NCBI RefSeq assembly: GCF_010692745.1
Contig: NZ_JAAHTB010000002.1
Span: 124,001 to 188,000 of the forward strand
Direction of reading: 5' to 3'
DNA length: 64,000 nt
Source of the DNA: Methylobacterium sp. BTF04
GTDB lineage: Bacteria > Pseudomonadota > Alphaproteobacteria > Rhizobiales > Beijerinckiaceae
Positions within the stretch are counted from its first letter, which is position 1. Each line of letters begins with the position of its first letter. Shown here piece after piece: positions 41,180 to 49,467 of the stretch. The notes under the pieces are model-generated. The model ran no database searches and was not told the DNA's origin. It was given only the letters and a program-made list of their open reading frames with translations. The translations under genes and the position numbers were made by a program.

Positions 41180-42204
41180 ACGTCGCAACCGGCCCCGTGA
41201 CGGCAATCGGCCATTCCGAACGCGATCCGGCTCTCGGCCAGGACCCGGTCACCGGTGTCGGCCCGGAGCGGCTCTCCCCCTACCGCTTGTTCACCCGCGA
41301 CGAGTGGGCGCAGTTGCGTGCCGACACGCCGTTGACCCTCACCGCCGAGGACGTGGCACGCCTGCAATCCTTGAACGATCCGATCTCGGTGGAAGAGGTC
41401 GAGGCGATCTATCTGCCTCTGTCGCGCCTGCTCTCGCTCTACGTCGCGGCGACGCAAGGCCTGTTCAAGGCGACACAGCGCTTCCTGCTCGCCGAGCGGG
41501 AGGCCAAGGTGCCCTACATCATCGGCGTGGCGGGGTCCGTGGCGGTGGGCAAGTCCACCAGCGCCCGGGTGCTCAAGGCGTTGCTCGCCCGCTGGCCCAA
41601 TACCCCGAAGGTCGACCTCATCACCACGGATGGGTTCCTGCTGCCCAATGCCGAGTTGCAGCAGATGGGCGCGATGGAGCGCAAGGGGTTCCCGGAGAGC
41701 TACGACACAGCCGCTCTCCTGCGCTTTCTCACCGACATCAAGGCCGGCAAGAAGCGGGTCGCTGCACCGCTCTACTCGCACCTCGTCTATGACGTGATGC
41801 CAGGCGAGGAGCGGGTGGTGGAATCCCCCGACATCCTCATCGTCGAGGGCCTGAACGTGCTTCAGCCGGCGCGACTTCCCCGAGACGGTACCGCGATCCC
41901 GTTCGTCTCCGACTTCTTCGACTTCTCGATCTACCTCGATGGGCACGAAGATGACCTGCATCGCTGGTACGTCAACCGCTTCCTGCGCCTGCGCCAGACC
42001 GCGTTCCGCGATCCGCTCTCCTACTTCCGCAAGTATGCCGAGGTGACCGAGGCGGAGGCGATGGACATCGCCGACCGCTTGTGGACGACGATCAACCTGC
42101 CGAACCTGCGCGACAACATCCTGCCGACCCGCCAGCGGGCAAGCCTGATTCTCGCCAAGGGCGCGAGCCACCGGATCGAGAGCGTGGCGCTCCGGCGGCT
42201 GTGA
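41176..42204 (+). CDS. coaA: Type I pantothenate kinase CoaA
   Basis: CoaA phosphorylates pantothenate, the first step of coenzyme A synthesis. The P-loop is [16 protein letters not shown]; other family parts are [54 protein letters not shown] and the C-terminal [19 protein letters not shown]. The GTG at 41176 gives 342 residues, about 25 more than E. coli CoaA because of a variable N-terminal stretch. The overlap with hisE puts it at the end of the his transcript, an arrangement common in Rhizobiales. Confidence 0.95.
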   Translation: MNVATGPVTAIGHSERDPALGQDPVTGVGPERLSPYRLFTRDEWAQLRADTPLTLTAEDVARLQSLNDPISVEEVEAIYLPLSRLLSLYVAATQGLFKATQRFLLAEREAKVPYIIGVAGSVAVGKSTSARVLKALLARWPNTPKVDLITTDGFLLPNAELQQMGAMERKGFPESYDTAALLRFLTDIKAGKKRVAAPLYSHLVYDVMPGEERVVESPDILIVEGLNVLQPARLPRDGTAIPFVSDFFDFSIYLDGHEDDLHRWYVNRFLRLRQTAFRDPLSYFRKYAEVTEAEAMDIADRLWTTINLPNLRDNILPTRQRASLILAKGASHRIESVALRRL

Positions 42205-42225
42205 CCGCCGTTCCCCCATCGCCCT

Positions 42226-42771
42226 TCACCCCATGCAAGCGTCTTCCGCCTTCTTGAAGGTCGCGGATTTCGGCTCGTGCTCGGCCGGACGGCCACGGCC
42301 GATGACGCCGTCGGAGCGGGCGCGCAGATAGACGTAGACGTCGTCGATGTAGCACATGACGTTCTTGTTCTCGCCGAAGGCCGGCATCACCAGCTGCTCG
42401 GACGCATTCACGTCCTTCTTGCCGCCAGCGACGATGCCGACGAAGGTCGCGTAATCGTCGTGCTTGAGGGCATCGACCAGGGACGGCGCGTAGGTGGAGC
42501 CGGCGCCATCCGGCCCGTGACAGACGATGCAATTGGCATTGTAGCGCAGGTAGCCGGACATCGAACTCCAATCGACCTGCTTGCCGCCCTCGGTGACCCG
42601 GTAGGTCGGGGTGCCGTCCTTATCGGTGTACTTGCCGTCCTCGACCTTGGTCGGTTGCACGGGTCCCTCGCTCTTCAGCGATGCGGCATCCGGGGCGGGA
42701 TCGGCATTGGCAGCCCCAACCATCATTAAGGAAGAGGCGAGGGCCAGGCCGATCGGGAAAAAGCTGCGCAC
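42226..42771 (-). CDS. c-type cytochrome, methanol-metabolism-related (cytochrome c-553i / XoxG-like)
   Basis: This 181-residue periplasmic cytochrome has a signal peptide (IGLALASSLMMVGAANA) and one heme site, NCIVCHGPDGAGSTYAPSL. The preceding block KYTDKDGTPTYRVTEGGKQV then DWSSMSGYLRYN, and two further cysteines (VMCYIDD and EDACMG), mark the four-Cys family associated with methanol oxidation, including cytochrome c-553i of Paracoccus. The GTG at 42771 is preferred because GGAG lies six bases upstream; a TTG at 42783 is in frame. No xoxF, xoxJ or mxa gene is adjacent, so its redox partner is unknown. Confidence 0.85.
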   Translation of the reverse strand: MRSFFPIGLALASSLMMVGAANADPAPDAASLKSEGPVQPTKVEDGKYTDKDGTPTYRVTEGGKQVDWSSMSGYLRYNANCIVCHGPDGAGSTYAPSLVDALKHDDYATFVGIVAGGKKDVNASEQLVMPAFGENKNVMCYIDDVYVYLRARSDGVIGRGRPAEHEPKSATFKKAEDACMG

Positions 42772-42897
42772 GGAACACTCCAAATCGCTACGAAGTCCCT
42801 CGAAGACGCCGGACGATGACGATCGTTGCAGCCGATCAGTTCAGAACCGCTCCAATCCCGCAAACGTGATGGATGCCCTTCGGGCGGAAGAACGTGC

Positions 42898-43437
42898 TCA
42901 CCCGAGCGGGTAGGCGGCCTCCACCACATAGGGACCGCCCCCCGTCGAGTCCCGCGCCGAGAACAGGGCGACCCGGGCCGCGGTGAAGCGCAGCGGGGTG
43001 AACAGCCCGCATTCTTCCAGATAGAGAGCGACGTCCGGCGCGGTCACGTCGCGGCGCAGGCGGCCGAGGGTGACATGCGGGGTGAATTTGCGCCGCTCCG
43101 GATCGGCCCCGGCCTCGCGGGCGATCCGCTCATGCTCGGACTGAAGTTCGGTGAGGGCGGCATCAGCCGTCACGGTGGCGATGATCGCGCGGGGCTTGTC
43201 GCCACCGAAGCTCGCCAGGGCGTCGAGGGTCACAGCGATGGGGCTGCGTGGACGAGTGGCTTCAAGCAGGGCGTGAAATTCCTCGGCGCAGGTCGCATCG
43301 ACGTCCCCGAGGAATCGCAGGGTGATGTGCAGGTCGGTCGGCAGGATCCAGCGCGCGCCGCGCAAGCCGCTCTGGAGACGGATCAGGCTGTCGGCGACAG
43401 CCTGTGGGATTTCGAGTCCGGTGAACAGGCGTGGCAT
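42898..43437 (-). CDS. thpR: RNA 2',3'-cyclic phosphodiesterase ThpR (2H family)
   Basis: This 179-residue protein belongs to the 2H phosphoesterase superfamily. The two catalytic HxT motifs are DLHITLRFLGD (about residues 39-49) and FTPHVTLGRLRRD (about 120-132), at the expected separation. ThpR opens 2',3'-cyclic phosphates at RNA ends; it was first described as a 2'-5' RNA ligase. The ATG at 43437 starts the family N-terminus RLFTGLEIP. It begins four bases after the stop of tesA on the same strand, suggesting cotranscription. Confidence 0.92.
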   Translation of the reverse strand: MPRLFTGLEIPQAVADSLIRLQSGLRGARWILPTDLHITLRFLGDVDATCAEEFHALLEATRPRSPIAVTLDALASFGGDKPRAIIATVTADAALTELQSEHERIAREAGADPERRKFTPHVTLGRLRRDVTAPDVALYLEECGLFTPLRFTAARVALFSARDSTGGGPYVVEAAYPLG

Positions 43438-43441
43438 CGGA

Positions 43442-44155
43442 TCAGCGCGGAGCCTGACCAATCCGGTCGAGGAAGCTCTCCACCGACGGTAGGATACCCG
43501 CGACGATAGTCTCGACGCCCTTGGGGTTGGGGTGGAGGCCGTCCTCGAGATTGTAGCTCCGGTCGCCGGCGATCCCGGCCAGGAAGAACGGGTACAGGAC
43601 GAGTCCGTAGCTCTTGGCGAGGTCCGGATAGATCGCATCGAAGCGCGCGACATAATCGGGACCGAGATTGGCCGAGGCCCGCATGCCGGCCAGCATCACC
43701 GGAATGCCCCGGGCTTTCAGGCGACTGACGATGGCGTCGAGCGCCTTGCGGGTGACGGCGGGATCGGTGCCGCGCAGCATGTCGTTGGCGCCGAGTTCGA
43801 CGATGACGCCATCGGTCCCGTCCGGCACCGACCAATCGAGACGGTCGAGCCCGCCGGTGCTGGTGTCCCCCGACACACCCGCATTGGCGACCGACACCAC
43901 CCGGCCGCGCGCCTTCAGTTCGCGCTCCAGCACGGTGGGAAAAGCGGCGGATGCGGGCAGGCGATAGCCCGCCGTGAGGCTGTCGCCGAACGCCACGATG
44001 TTGAGGGGACGTGCGACCGGTGTCGCGCCAACGGGAGAGCCCGCGAGGCCGAGTGCGGCAAAGAGCACCATTACGATCGCGAACCGGCGACGGTCATGGT
44101 TCCGCTCGCGTCGACGGACCATATCGGCGAGACGTGACACAGAGCACAGACCCAT
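43442..44155 (-). CDS. tesA: SGNH/GDSL esterase, TesA-like (arylesterase/lysophospholipase)
   Basis: This is a periplasmic hydrolase of the TesA group. The SGNH blocks are NIVAFGDSLTAGYRLP (Ser nucleophile), NAGVSGDTSTGGLDRLDW (Gly), VELGANDMLRG (Asn) and NLEDGLHPNPKGVE (Asp and His). A signal peptide precedes (FAIVMVLFAALGLAGSPVGA). The start is uncertain: ATG 44155 has GAGG about ten bases upstream and gives 237 residues; ATG 44122 gives 226. It is divergent from an ybbA/ybbP-like ABC pair, as tesA is in E. coli. thpR follows immediately. Confidence 0.92.
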   Translation of the reverse strand: MGLCSVSRLADMVRRRERNHDRRRFAIVMVLFAALGLAGSPVGATPVARPLNIVAFGDSLTAGYRLPASAAFPTVLERELKARGRVVSVANAGVSGDTSTGGLDRLDWSVPDGTDGVIVELGANDMLRGTDPAVTRKALDAIVSRLKARGIPVMLAGMRASANLGPDYVARFDAIYPDLAKSYGLVLYPFFLAGIAGDRSYNLEDGLHPNPKGVETIVAGILPSVESFLDRIGQAPR

Positions 44156-44185
44156 TCGCACACAACCTCGACCCTCGGTCCCCAT

Positions 44186-44220
44186 GACACTTCCCGCGAA
44201 GACACTTCCCTCGAAGACAC
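44186..44220. repeat. 15-bp tandem repeat in the tesA / ybbA intergenic region
   Basis: Unit GACACTTCCCGCGAA at 44186-44200 is followed by GACACTTCCCTCGAA (one mismatch) at 44201-44215 and a partial copy GACAC at 44216-44220. It lies in the shared upstream region of two divergent genes. It may be a control element, or a coding repeat if tesA starts further upstream than proposed. Confidence 0.75.
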
Positions 44221-44275
44221 TGGTATCGATGACCTTCGTCCCGATCCCAGCTTCGCACAGATCGGTCTCCCGGTG

Positions 44276-45025
44276 ATGTTCGGCAAGGGAATGTTCGGGA
44301 AGTCGGCGGAGACCGACGATCCGCGGCAGGCTGCGATTGCGGCCGATGTCCGGGCCATCGCCCTGTCCGGAATCGATCTCAGCCTCGGGCGCGGCGCGGC
44401 GCGGGTGCATGTGTTGCGCGGAATTTCCCTGGAGGTAGGGCAGGGCGAGGCGGTGGGCCTCGTCGGCCCTTCGGGCTCCGGCAAATCGACGCTGCTGATG
44501 GTGATGGCCGGGCTGGAACGGCCCGATAGCGGTCGCATCGTCGTGGAGGGCACCGATCTCGGTGGGCTCGACGAGGATGCGCTGGCGCGGTTCCGCGGCC
44601 GGCGCATCGGTATCGTGTTCCAGGCCTTCCACCTCGTCCCGACCATGACGGCGCTCGAGAACGTCGCTCTGCCGCTCGAACTCGCCGACAAGCCGGACGC
44701 CCATTTTCGCGCCAAGGCGGAGCTCGAAGCCGTGGGTCTCGGCCACCGCCTGCATCATTATCCGGCACAGCTGTCGGGTGGCGAGCAGCAACGCGTCGCC
44801 ATCGCCCGCGCCATCGCCCCCGATCCGGCGATTCTCGTCGCCGATGAGCCTACCGGCAATCTCGATGAAGCCACCGGCCGCCAGATCGTCGATCTGCTGT
44901 TCGCCCTCAAGCGCGATCGCGGCGCGACCCTGGTGCTGGTGACCCACGATCCCGGCCTCGCCCGGCTGTGCGACCGCACGGTCCGTCTGCGATCCGGCCG
45001 GGTCGAAGACCCGGTGGCCGCCTGA
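44276..45025 (+). CDS. ABC transporter ATP-binding protein, YbbA/LolD-like
   Basis: This 249-residue cytoplasmic ATPase has Walker [17 protein letters not shown], a Q-loop in GIVFQAFHLVPTMTA, the signature [15 protein letters not shown] and Walker B ILVADEPTGNLDEATG. LVPTMTALENVALPLELA is the typical MacB/LolD-type segment for ATPases that pair with FtsX-like permeases. The ATG at 44276 follows a GTG in the same frame. The permease gene starts 25 bp downstream. With tesA divergent, the locus matches the ybbA-ybbP arrangement of E. coli, whose substrate is not established. Confidence 0.93.
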   Translation: MFGKGMFGKSAETDDPRQAAIAADVRAIALSGIDLSLGRGAARVHVLRGISLEVGQGEAVGLVGPSGSGKSTLLMVMAGLERPDSGRIVVEGTDLGGLDEDALARFRGRRIGIVFQAFHLVPTMTALENVALPLELADKPDAHFRAKAELEAVGLGHRLHHYPAQLSGGEQQRVAIARAIAPDPAILVADEPTGNLDEATGRQIVDLLFALKRDRGATLVLVTHDPGLARLCDRTVRLRSGRVEDPVAA

Positions 45026-45050
45026 CGCCTTGCGAGGAAGCCCAACGACC

Positions 45051-47627
45051 ATGCATGGCACTCTCGCGCAGGCCGCTCCGAGCGCACGCCCCTCCCGCCT
45101 GCCGCTGACGCTGCGCCTCGCCTTGCGGGAATTGCGCGGCGGCCTTGCGGGCTTTGCGGTCTTCCTCGCCTGCATCGCCCTCGGAGTCGCGGCCATCGCC
45201 GGCGTCGCCTCGATCGCGCGCTCCCTCACCGACGGGCTCGGCCGCGAGGGTGCGCGCATCCTCGGCGGCGATCTCACCTACAGCCTGATCAACCGGGAGG
45301 CGACGCCGGCCGAGCGCGCCGTGCTCGATGCCCAGGGCCGCGTCTCCGTGGTGACGACCCTGCGGGCGATGGCGCTCGCCGAAGCCTCCGGCGCCGCCCT
45401 CGTCGAGCTGAAGGCCGTCGACGGCGACTATCCGGCCACCGGCGACCTCGTCACCGATCCGGCTGAGCCGCTCACCGATCTTCTGGCCGAACGCGACGGG
45501 GCCTATGGCGCCGTGGTCGATCCGGTGCTGCTGACCCGCCTCGACCTCAAGGTCGGCGACCGCATCACCCTCGCGGGAATTCCGGTGGCGATCCGCGCGA
45601 CGCTGGTGTCCGAGCCCGACAAGATCGCCAACGGCATCGGCTTCGGCCCGCGCGTGCTCGTCTCGAAAGCGGCGCTCGCCGCCACGAGCCTAATCCGGCC
45701 GGGCAGCCTCAACCGCTGGAGCTACCGGCTCCGGGTGCCCGACGCCGACGATGCCGAGTTGGAGCGCCGCAGCGCCGCCGTCGCCAAGGCCGCTCCCGAT
45801 GCCGGTTGGGAGATGCGCAGCCGCGGCAATGCCGATCCGCGCTTCGCCAAGAGCATCGAGCGGTTCACCCAGTTTCTCACCCTGGTCGGCCTCACCGCTC
45901 TCATCGTCGGCGGCGTCGGCGTCGCCAATGCGGTTGCGGCCTTCGTCGAGCGCAAGCGTGGCTCCATCGCCACCCTGAAGAGCGTCGGCGCACCCGGCGG
46001 GCAGGTGGTCGCGCTCTACCTGACGCAGGTGATGCTGATCGCCGGTCTCGGCACGGCGATCGGACTCGTCGTCGGGGCTGGCCTGCCGTTCGCCCTCGAT
46101 GCGGTGTTCCACGATGCGCTTCCGCTGCCGTTGAACCCGACGCTGGCACCGGGCGAACTCGCGCTCGCCGCCTGCTACGGCCTGCTCACCGCGCTCGCCT
46201 TCGCGATCATCCCGCTCGGTCACGCCCACGACGTGCCGGTCTCGGGCCTGTTTCGCGACGTCGTCGACCCGGACGGGCGCAAGACGCGCCTGCGGTACCG
46301 CCTGATCCTGGTGGGCGCGCTGGCCGGCCTCGTCGCCCTGGCCCTCGCCACCGCCTTCGACCGGCGCCTCGCACTGATCTTCATCGTGGCGGCGGCCTGT
46401 GCGTTCGGGCTGCTGCGCCTCGTGGCGTTCGGCCTGATGGCTTTGGCCCGGCGCCTGCCGCGCCCGCGCTCCGCCGCCCCCCGCATGGCCCTCGCCAACC
46501 TGCACCGGCCGGGTGCGTTGACTCCGGCCATCGTCCTGTCGCTCGGCCTCGGCGTCACGCTCCTCGTCACGCTGAGCCTGATTGACGCCAATGTCCGGCG
46601 GACGCTGACGAGCTCGCTGCCGGCGCGGGCCCCGAACCTGTTCTTCCTCGACGTGCCGGCCGCCGATGCCGACGGCTTCCACGCCTTTCTCGGCAAGCAG
46701 GCGCCGGGCGCCAAGATCGAGCGCGTGCCGATGATGCGGGGCCGGATCACCGCCCTCGACGGGGTGCCCGCCGGGTCGATCAAGCCGCCGGAGGACGCGG
46801 CCTGGGTGCTCGATGGAGACCGCGGCATCACCTATGCGGAGGACGTCCCCGAAGGCTCCGCCATCGTCGCCGGCACGTGGTGGAACGCGGAGGAAGCCAA
46901 GACCACGCTCGTTTCCTTCGATGCCGAGCTCGCCCGCAGTCTCAACCTCTCGGTGGGCAGCACGATCACGGTGAATGTGCTCGGACGCAGCCTCAGCGCC
47001 CGCATCTCCAACCTGCGCAAGGTGGAATGGCGCTCGCTCGGCATCAACTTCGTCATGGTGTTCACGCCCGGCACGTTCCGCGGCGCACCGCATTCGGATC
47101 TGGCGACCCTGACGCTGCCGAACGGGCCTGACGCCAAGGTCGAGGCCGGCATCCTGCGCGACGTCGCCCGCGCGTATCCCTCCGTCACCAGCGTGCGGGT
47201 GAAGGAGGCTCTGGATGCGGTCAACGACATCGTCGGCAAGCTGGTACTGGCGATCCGCGGGGCGAGCGGCATCGCCGTGGTGGCGAGCCTGTTCGTGCTC
47301 GCCGGAGCGCTCGCCGCGGGCCATCGTGCCCGGCTCTACGATGCGGTGATCCTCAAGACCCTGGGCGCCACGCGCGGGCGGCTGCTCACCGCCTACATCC
47401 TCGAATACGGGGCGCTCGGGTTTGCCACGGCGCTGTTCGGGCTCGCCGCGGGCACGCTCGCCGGCTGGGTAATCGTGACCCGGGTGATGAAACTCGAGTT
47501 TGTGCTCGACCTGTCCGGCGCCCTGGTCGCGTCGGTGCTGGCCGTGGTGTTCGCAATTCTGATGGGCCTCGTCGGCACCTGGCGTATTCTCGGGCAGAAG
47601 CCGGCGCCGTACCTGCGGCAGTTCTGA
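45051..47627 (+). CDS. FtsX-like ABC transporter permease (YbbP family)
   Basis: This 858-residue inner-membrane protein has two FtsX/MacB-type units. After a first helix near residues 25-50 comes a large periplasmic domain (VSVVTTLRAMALAEASGAAL ...), then helices at about 270-450, with LTALIVGGVGVANAVAAFVE and KSVGAPGGQVVALYLTQVML typical of FtsX. A second periplasmic domain follows, and a C-terminal helix group (VVASLFVLAGALAAGHRARL ... ILKTLGATRGRLL). The repeated KS/KTLGA motif is the family marker. It is predicted to form a mechanotransmission-type exporter with the ATPase 25 bp upstream. Confidence 0.93.
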   Translation: MHGTLAQAAPSARPSRLPLTLRLALRELRGGLAGFAVFLACIALGVAAIAGVASIARSLTDGLGREGARILGGDLTYSLINREATPAERAVLDAQGRVSVVTTLRAMALAEASGAALVELKAVDGDYPATGDLVTDPAEPLTDLLAERDGAYGAVVDPVLLTRLDLKVGDRITLAGIPVAIRATLVSEPDKIANGIGFGPRVLVSKAALAATSLIRPGSLNRWSYRLRVPDADDAELERRSAAVAKAAPDAGWEMRSRGNADPRFAKSIERFTQFLTLVGLTALIVGGVGVANAVAAFVERKRGSIATLKSVGAPGGQVVALYLTQVMLIAGLGTAIGLVVGAGLPFALDAVFHDALPLPLNPTLAPGELALAACYGLLTALAFAIIPLGHAHDVPVSGLFRDVVDPDGRKTRLRYRLILVGALAGLVALALATAFDRRLALIFIVAAACAFGLLRLVAFGLMALARRLPRPRSAAPRMALANLHRPGALTPAIVLSLGLGVTLLVTLSLIDANVRRTLTSSLPARAPNLFFLDVPAADADGFHAFLGKQAPGAKIERVPMMRGRITALDGVPAGSIKPPEDAAWVLDGDRGITYAEDVPEGSAIVAGTWWNAEEAKTTLVSFDAELARSLNLSVGSTITVNVLGRSLSARISNLRKVEWRSLGINFVMVFTPGTFRGAPHSDLATLTLPNGPDAKVEAGILRDVARAYPSVTSVRVKEALDAVNDIVGKLVLAIRGASGIAVVASLFVLAGALAAGHRARLYDAVILKTLGATRGRLLTAYILEYGALGFATALFGLAAGTLAGWVIVTRVMKLEFVLDLSGALVASVLAVVFAILMGLVGTWRILGQKPAPYLRQF

Positions 47628-47862
47628 CAAGGCGTCGCACACGACCGGTGAAGAACCGTGTTCACCAGATTTAATCCCTGTTTTTCCAAATAAAACACCG
47701 GCGCTTAAGGCGCGATTCCTCGGCCCGAAGCTCGGCGGCCCTCTTGTGCGGAGCGGGATGACGGAACATATTTCGGCTTGAGGCGCCCGATGGCGCCAGA
47801 GGTCAGTTGCGTGAGCCTCGTTTCGAAATCACACGCTGAGAGAGCTTCCAAGGGAAACTCCC

Positions 47863-48630
47863 ATGGCATTCGATAACAGTCCTTTCCGGGTCGGCTCCCA
47901 GCCGACCGGCTACGCCGGCAGCCAGGTCGAGGTCGATCAGGGCCTGCGCACCTTCATGCTCGGCGTCTACAACAACATGGTCGTCGGCCTCGGGATCTCC
48001 GGTCTCGTGGCTTTGGGCCTCAACATGGCCGCCGTCGCGCAGACGGCGACCGGCCGCGTGGCGCTGACCCCCTTCGGCCAGCTCCTTTATACCAGCCCGC
48101 TCAAGTGGGTCGTGATGCTCGCCCCGCTCGCCTTCATCTTCATCTTCTCGATGCGGATGGAGCGGATGTCGGCGTCCAGCGCCCGCATGACCTTCTTCGC
48201 CTTCGCGGCAGTGATGGGCGCCTCGATGTCCTCGCTTCTGCTCGTGTTCACGGGTGCGAGCGTGGTGCGGGTGTTCTTCATCACGGCGGCCACCTTCGGC
48301 GGCTTGAGCCTCTACGGCTACACCACGAAGCGCAGCTTGTCGGGCATGGGCTCGTTTCTGATCATGGGCCTGATCGGTATCGTGATCGCGTCGCTGGTGA
48401 ACATCTTCCTGGCGTCTTCGGCCCTGCAGTTCGCCATCTCGGTGATCGGCGTGCTGATCTTCGCAGGCCTCACCGCCTACGACACCCAGAAGCTGAAGGA
48501 GATGTTCCTCTACAGCAACGCGGATGCCGAAGGCGCCGCCAAGCTGTCGGTGAACGGCGCGCTGACGCTGTACCTGGACTTCATCAACATGTTCCAGATG
48601 CTGCTCTCGCTCCTCGGCGACCGCCGCTAA
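47863..48630 (+). CDS. Bax inhibitor-1/YccA family membrane protein
   Basis: This 255-residue protein has seven predicted helices and the BI-1 family pattern: VYNNMVVGLGISGLVALGLN, PLAFIFIFSMRMERMSASSA, GASVVRVFFITAATFGGLSL with YGYTTKRSLSGMGSFLIMGL, and LIFAGLTAYDTQKLKEMFLY, which contains the conserved Asp. Bacterial members include YetJ, a pH-sensitive calcium leak channel, and YccA, a modulator of FtsH. It is monocistronic: 235 bp of AT-richer DNA precedes it and an intrinsic terminator follows. Confidence 0.94.
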   Translation: MAFDNSPFRVGSQPTGYAGSQVEVDQGLRTFMLGVYNNMVVGLGISGLVALGLNMAAVAQTATGRVALTPFGQLLYTSPLKWVVMLAPLAFIFIFSMRMERMSASSARMTFFAFAAVMGASMSSLLLVFTGASVVRVFFITAATFGGLSLYGYTTKRSLSGMGSFLIMGLIGIVIASLVNIFLASSALQFAISVIGVLIFAGLTAYDTQKLKEMFLYSNADAEGAAKLSVNGALTLYLDFINMFQMLLSLLGDRR

Positions 48631-48654
48631 GCGGGTCGCTCATCCAAAAATAGG

Positions 48655-48688
48655 AAGGCCCCGGCGGATATTCGCCGGGGCCTTTTTT
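48655..48688 (+). terminator. Intrinsic terminator after the BI-1 family gene
   Basis: GGCCCCGGCG (48657-48666) pairs perfectly with CGCCGGGGCC (48673-48682) around a GATATT loop, followed by TTTTTTG. A-rich sequence on the left side (CCAAAAATAG) could let it act weakly for the convergent DUF2794 gene too. Confidence 0.93.
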
Positions 48689-48709
48689 GTTGGCGCCTGT
48701 CGTTTTGGA

Positions 48710-49084
48710 TCACACCGCGCGCAGTGGTGGCTCCAGCACCGCGAGTACGCGGGCGAGGTCGGTGCCGCGCTTCAACACCAGCCCGGTGGCGGCCACCACC
48801 GCATAGGCCCCCTGGCGGCGGGCGAGCTTGGGGTCCTTCTCCACCCGGTAGAGCGGCATTTCGGAGCTGCGCCGGTAGATCGAGAACACCGCCTTGTCGC
48901 GGCGGAAATCGAGGGCGTAGTCGCGCCATTCGCCCTGCGAGACCATGCGGCCGTAGAGGTTGAAGATGGTCCGCAGCTCGGTGCGGTCGAAGGTGATCTG
49001 AGGAGTCACCGACGCGGAGGGGAAGGGAACCACCCGGCCCGTGGCCTCGGCGGTTCGCGGCTCGGCGCTGCTCCTCTCGATCAT
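48710..49084 (-). CDS. DUF2794 family protein
   Basis: This 124-residue soluble protein is typical of alphaproteobacteria. The conserved core is ITFDRTELRTIFNLYGRMVS then GEWRDYALDFRRDKAVFSIY and RRSSEMPLYRVEKDPKLARR, ending in a helix with KRGTDLARVLAVLEP. It has no signal peptide or membrane segment. The ATG at 49084 was chosen because the family begins shortly after it; the frame is open for 67 more codons upstream without similarity. It is convergent with the BI-1 gene and divergent from the bluB leader. The function is unknown. Confidence 0.85.
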   Translation of the reverse strand: MIERSSAEPRTAEATGRVVPFPSASVTPQITFDRTELRTIFNLYGRMVSQGEWRDYALDFRRDKAVFSIYRRSSEMPLYRVEKDPKLARRQGAYAVVAATGLVLKRGTDLARVLAVLEPPLRAV

Positions 49085-49209
49085 CGTCACTCCTCTGGTG
49101 TCATCGTGCCTGTCTCGAATGATGGTCCCGCCCCGGCCCTCCCGCAAGGGTCGCGTGCGCCGGCGCACCACCGAACGCGCCGCCATGGTTCGGTCATGAA
49201 GAAGCCCCG

Positions 49210-49387
49210 CGGCGGCCGCGATGAATCGCGATGCCTGTGGCCGAATCCTCGTTGGTACCGACACCGGGATGGCGCCCGAGATCATGCTCCCCAGCTTCGG
49301 GCGGCGCCCCGGCCCATCGGGCCGACACTCCAGAGGTTTCGAGACCCAAGGACTTCAGGCCGCCTCTTCGGAGTGCGGCCTTTTTTT
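49210..49387 (+). ncRNA. Candidate structured leader/attenuator RNA upstream of bluB
   Basis: Between the DUF2794 start and bluB the plus strand can form successive GC-rich hairpins: CGCGAT with ATCGCG near 49218-49231, a longer imperfect stem between 49272 and 49310, and CGGCCC with GGGCCG near 49310-49325. They end in the strong terminator at 49358-49387. No plus-strand gene precedes it, so the terminated transcript must be an untranslated RNA: an attenuated bluB leader or a separate small RNA. I see none of the conserved cobalamin-riboswitch core. Start and identity are inferred. Confidence 0.35.
49358..49387 (+). terminator. Strong intrinsic terminator 80 bp upstream of bluB
   Basis: GGCCGC (49358-49363) plus CTC pair with GAG plus GCGGCC (49375-49380), with one bulged T, around a TTCG tetraloop; seven T residues follow (49381-49387). 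This is a near-ideal Rho-independent terminator, yet no gene on this strand ends here. Confidence 0.9.
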
Positions 49388-49467
49388 CGCAACCAGCTCC
49401 ACGACGCGTTATGAGACGGCTTGGCTCCGCCCTCGGAGCGGGTGGTCGTGCGGCAAAGGGAAGTCTC

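Noticed and set aside
47647..47666. Hairpin GGTGAA/TTCACC after the YbbP-like gene as terminator
   Set aside because: The stem is only six base pairs and the T-run starts about 15 bases later; it is too weak to call.
49085..49467. Cobalamin riboswitch upstream of bluB
   Set aside because: The leader lacks the conserved core and B12-box sequence as far as I can read it. AAAGGGAA at 49455-49462 is part of the ribosome-binding repeat, not the riboswitch core.
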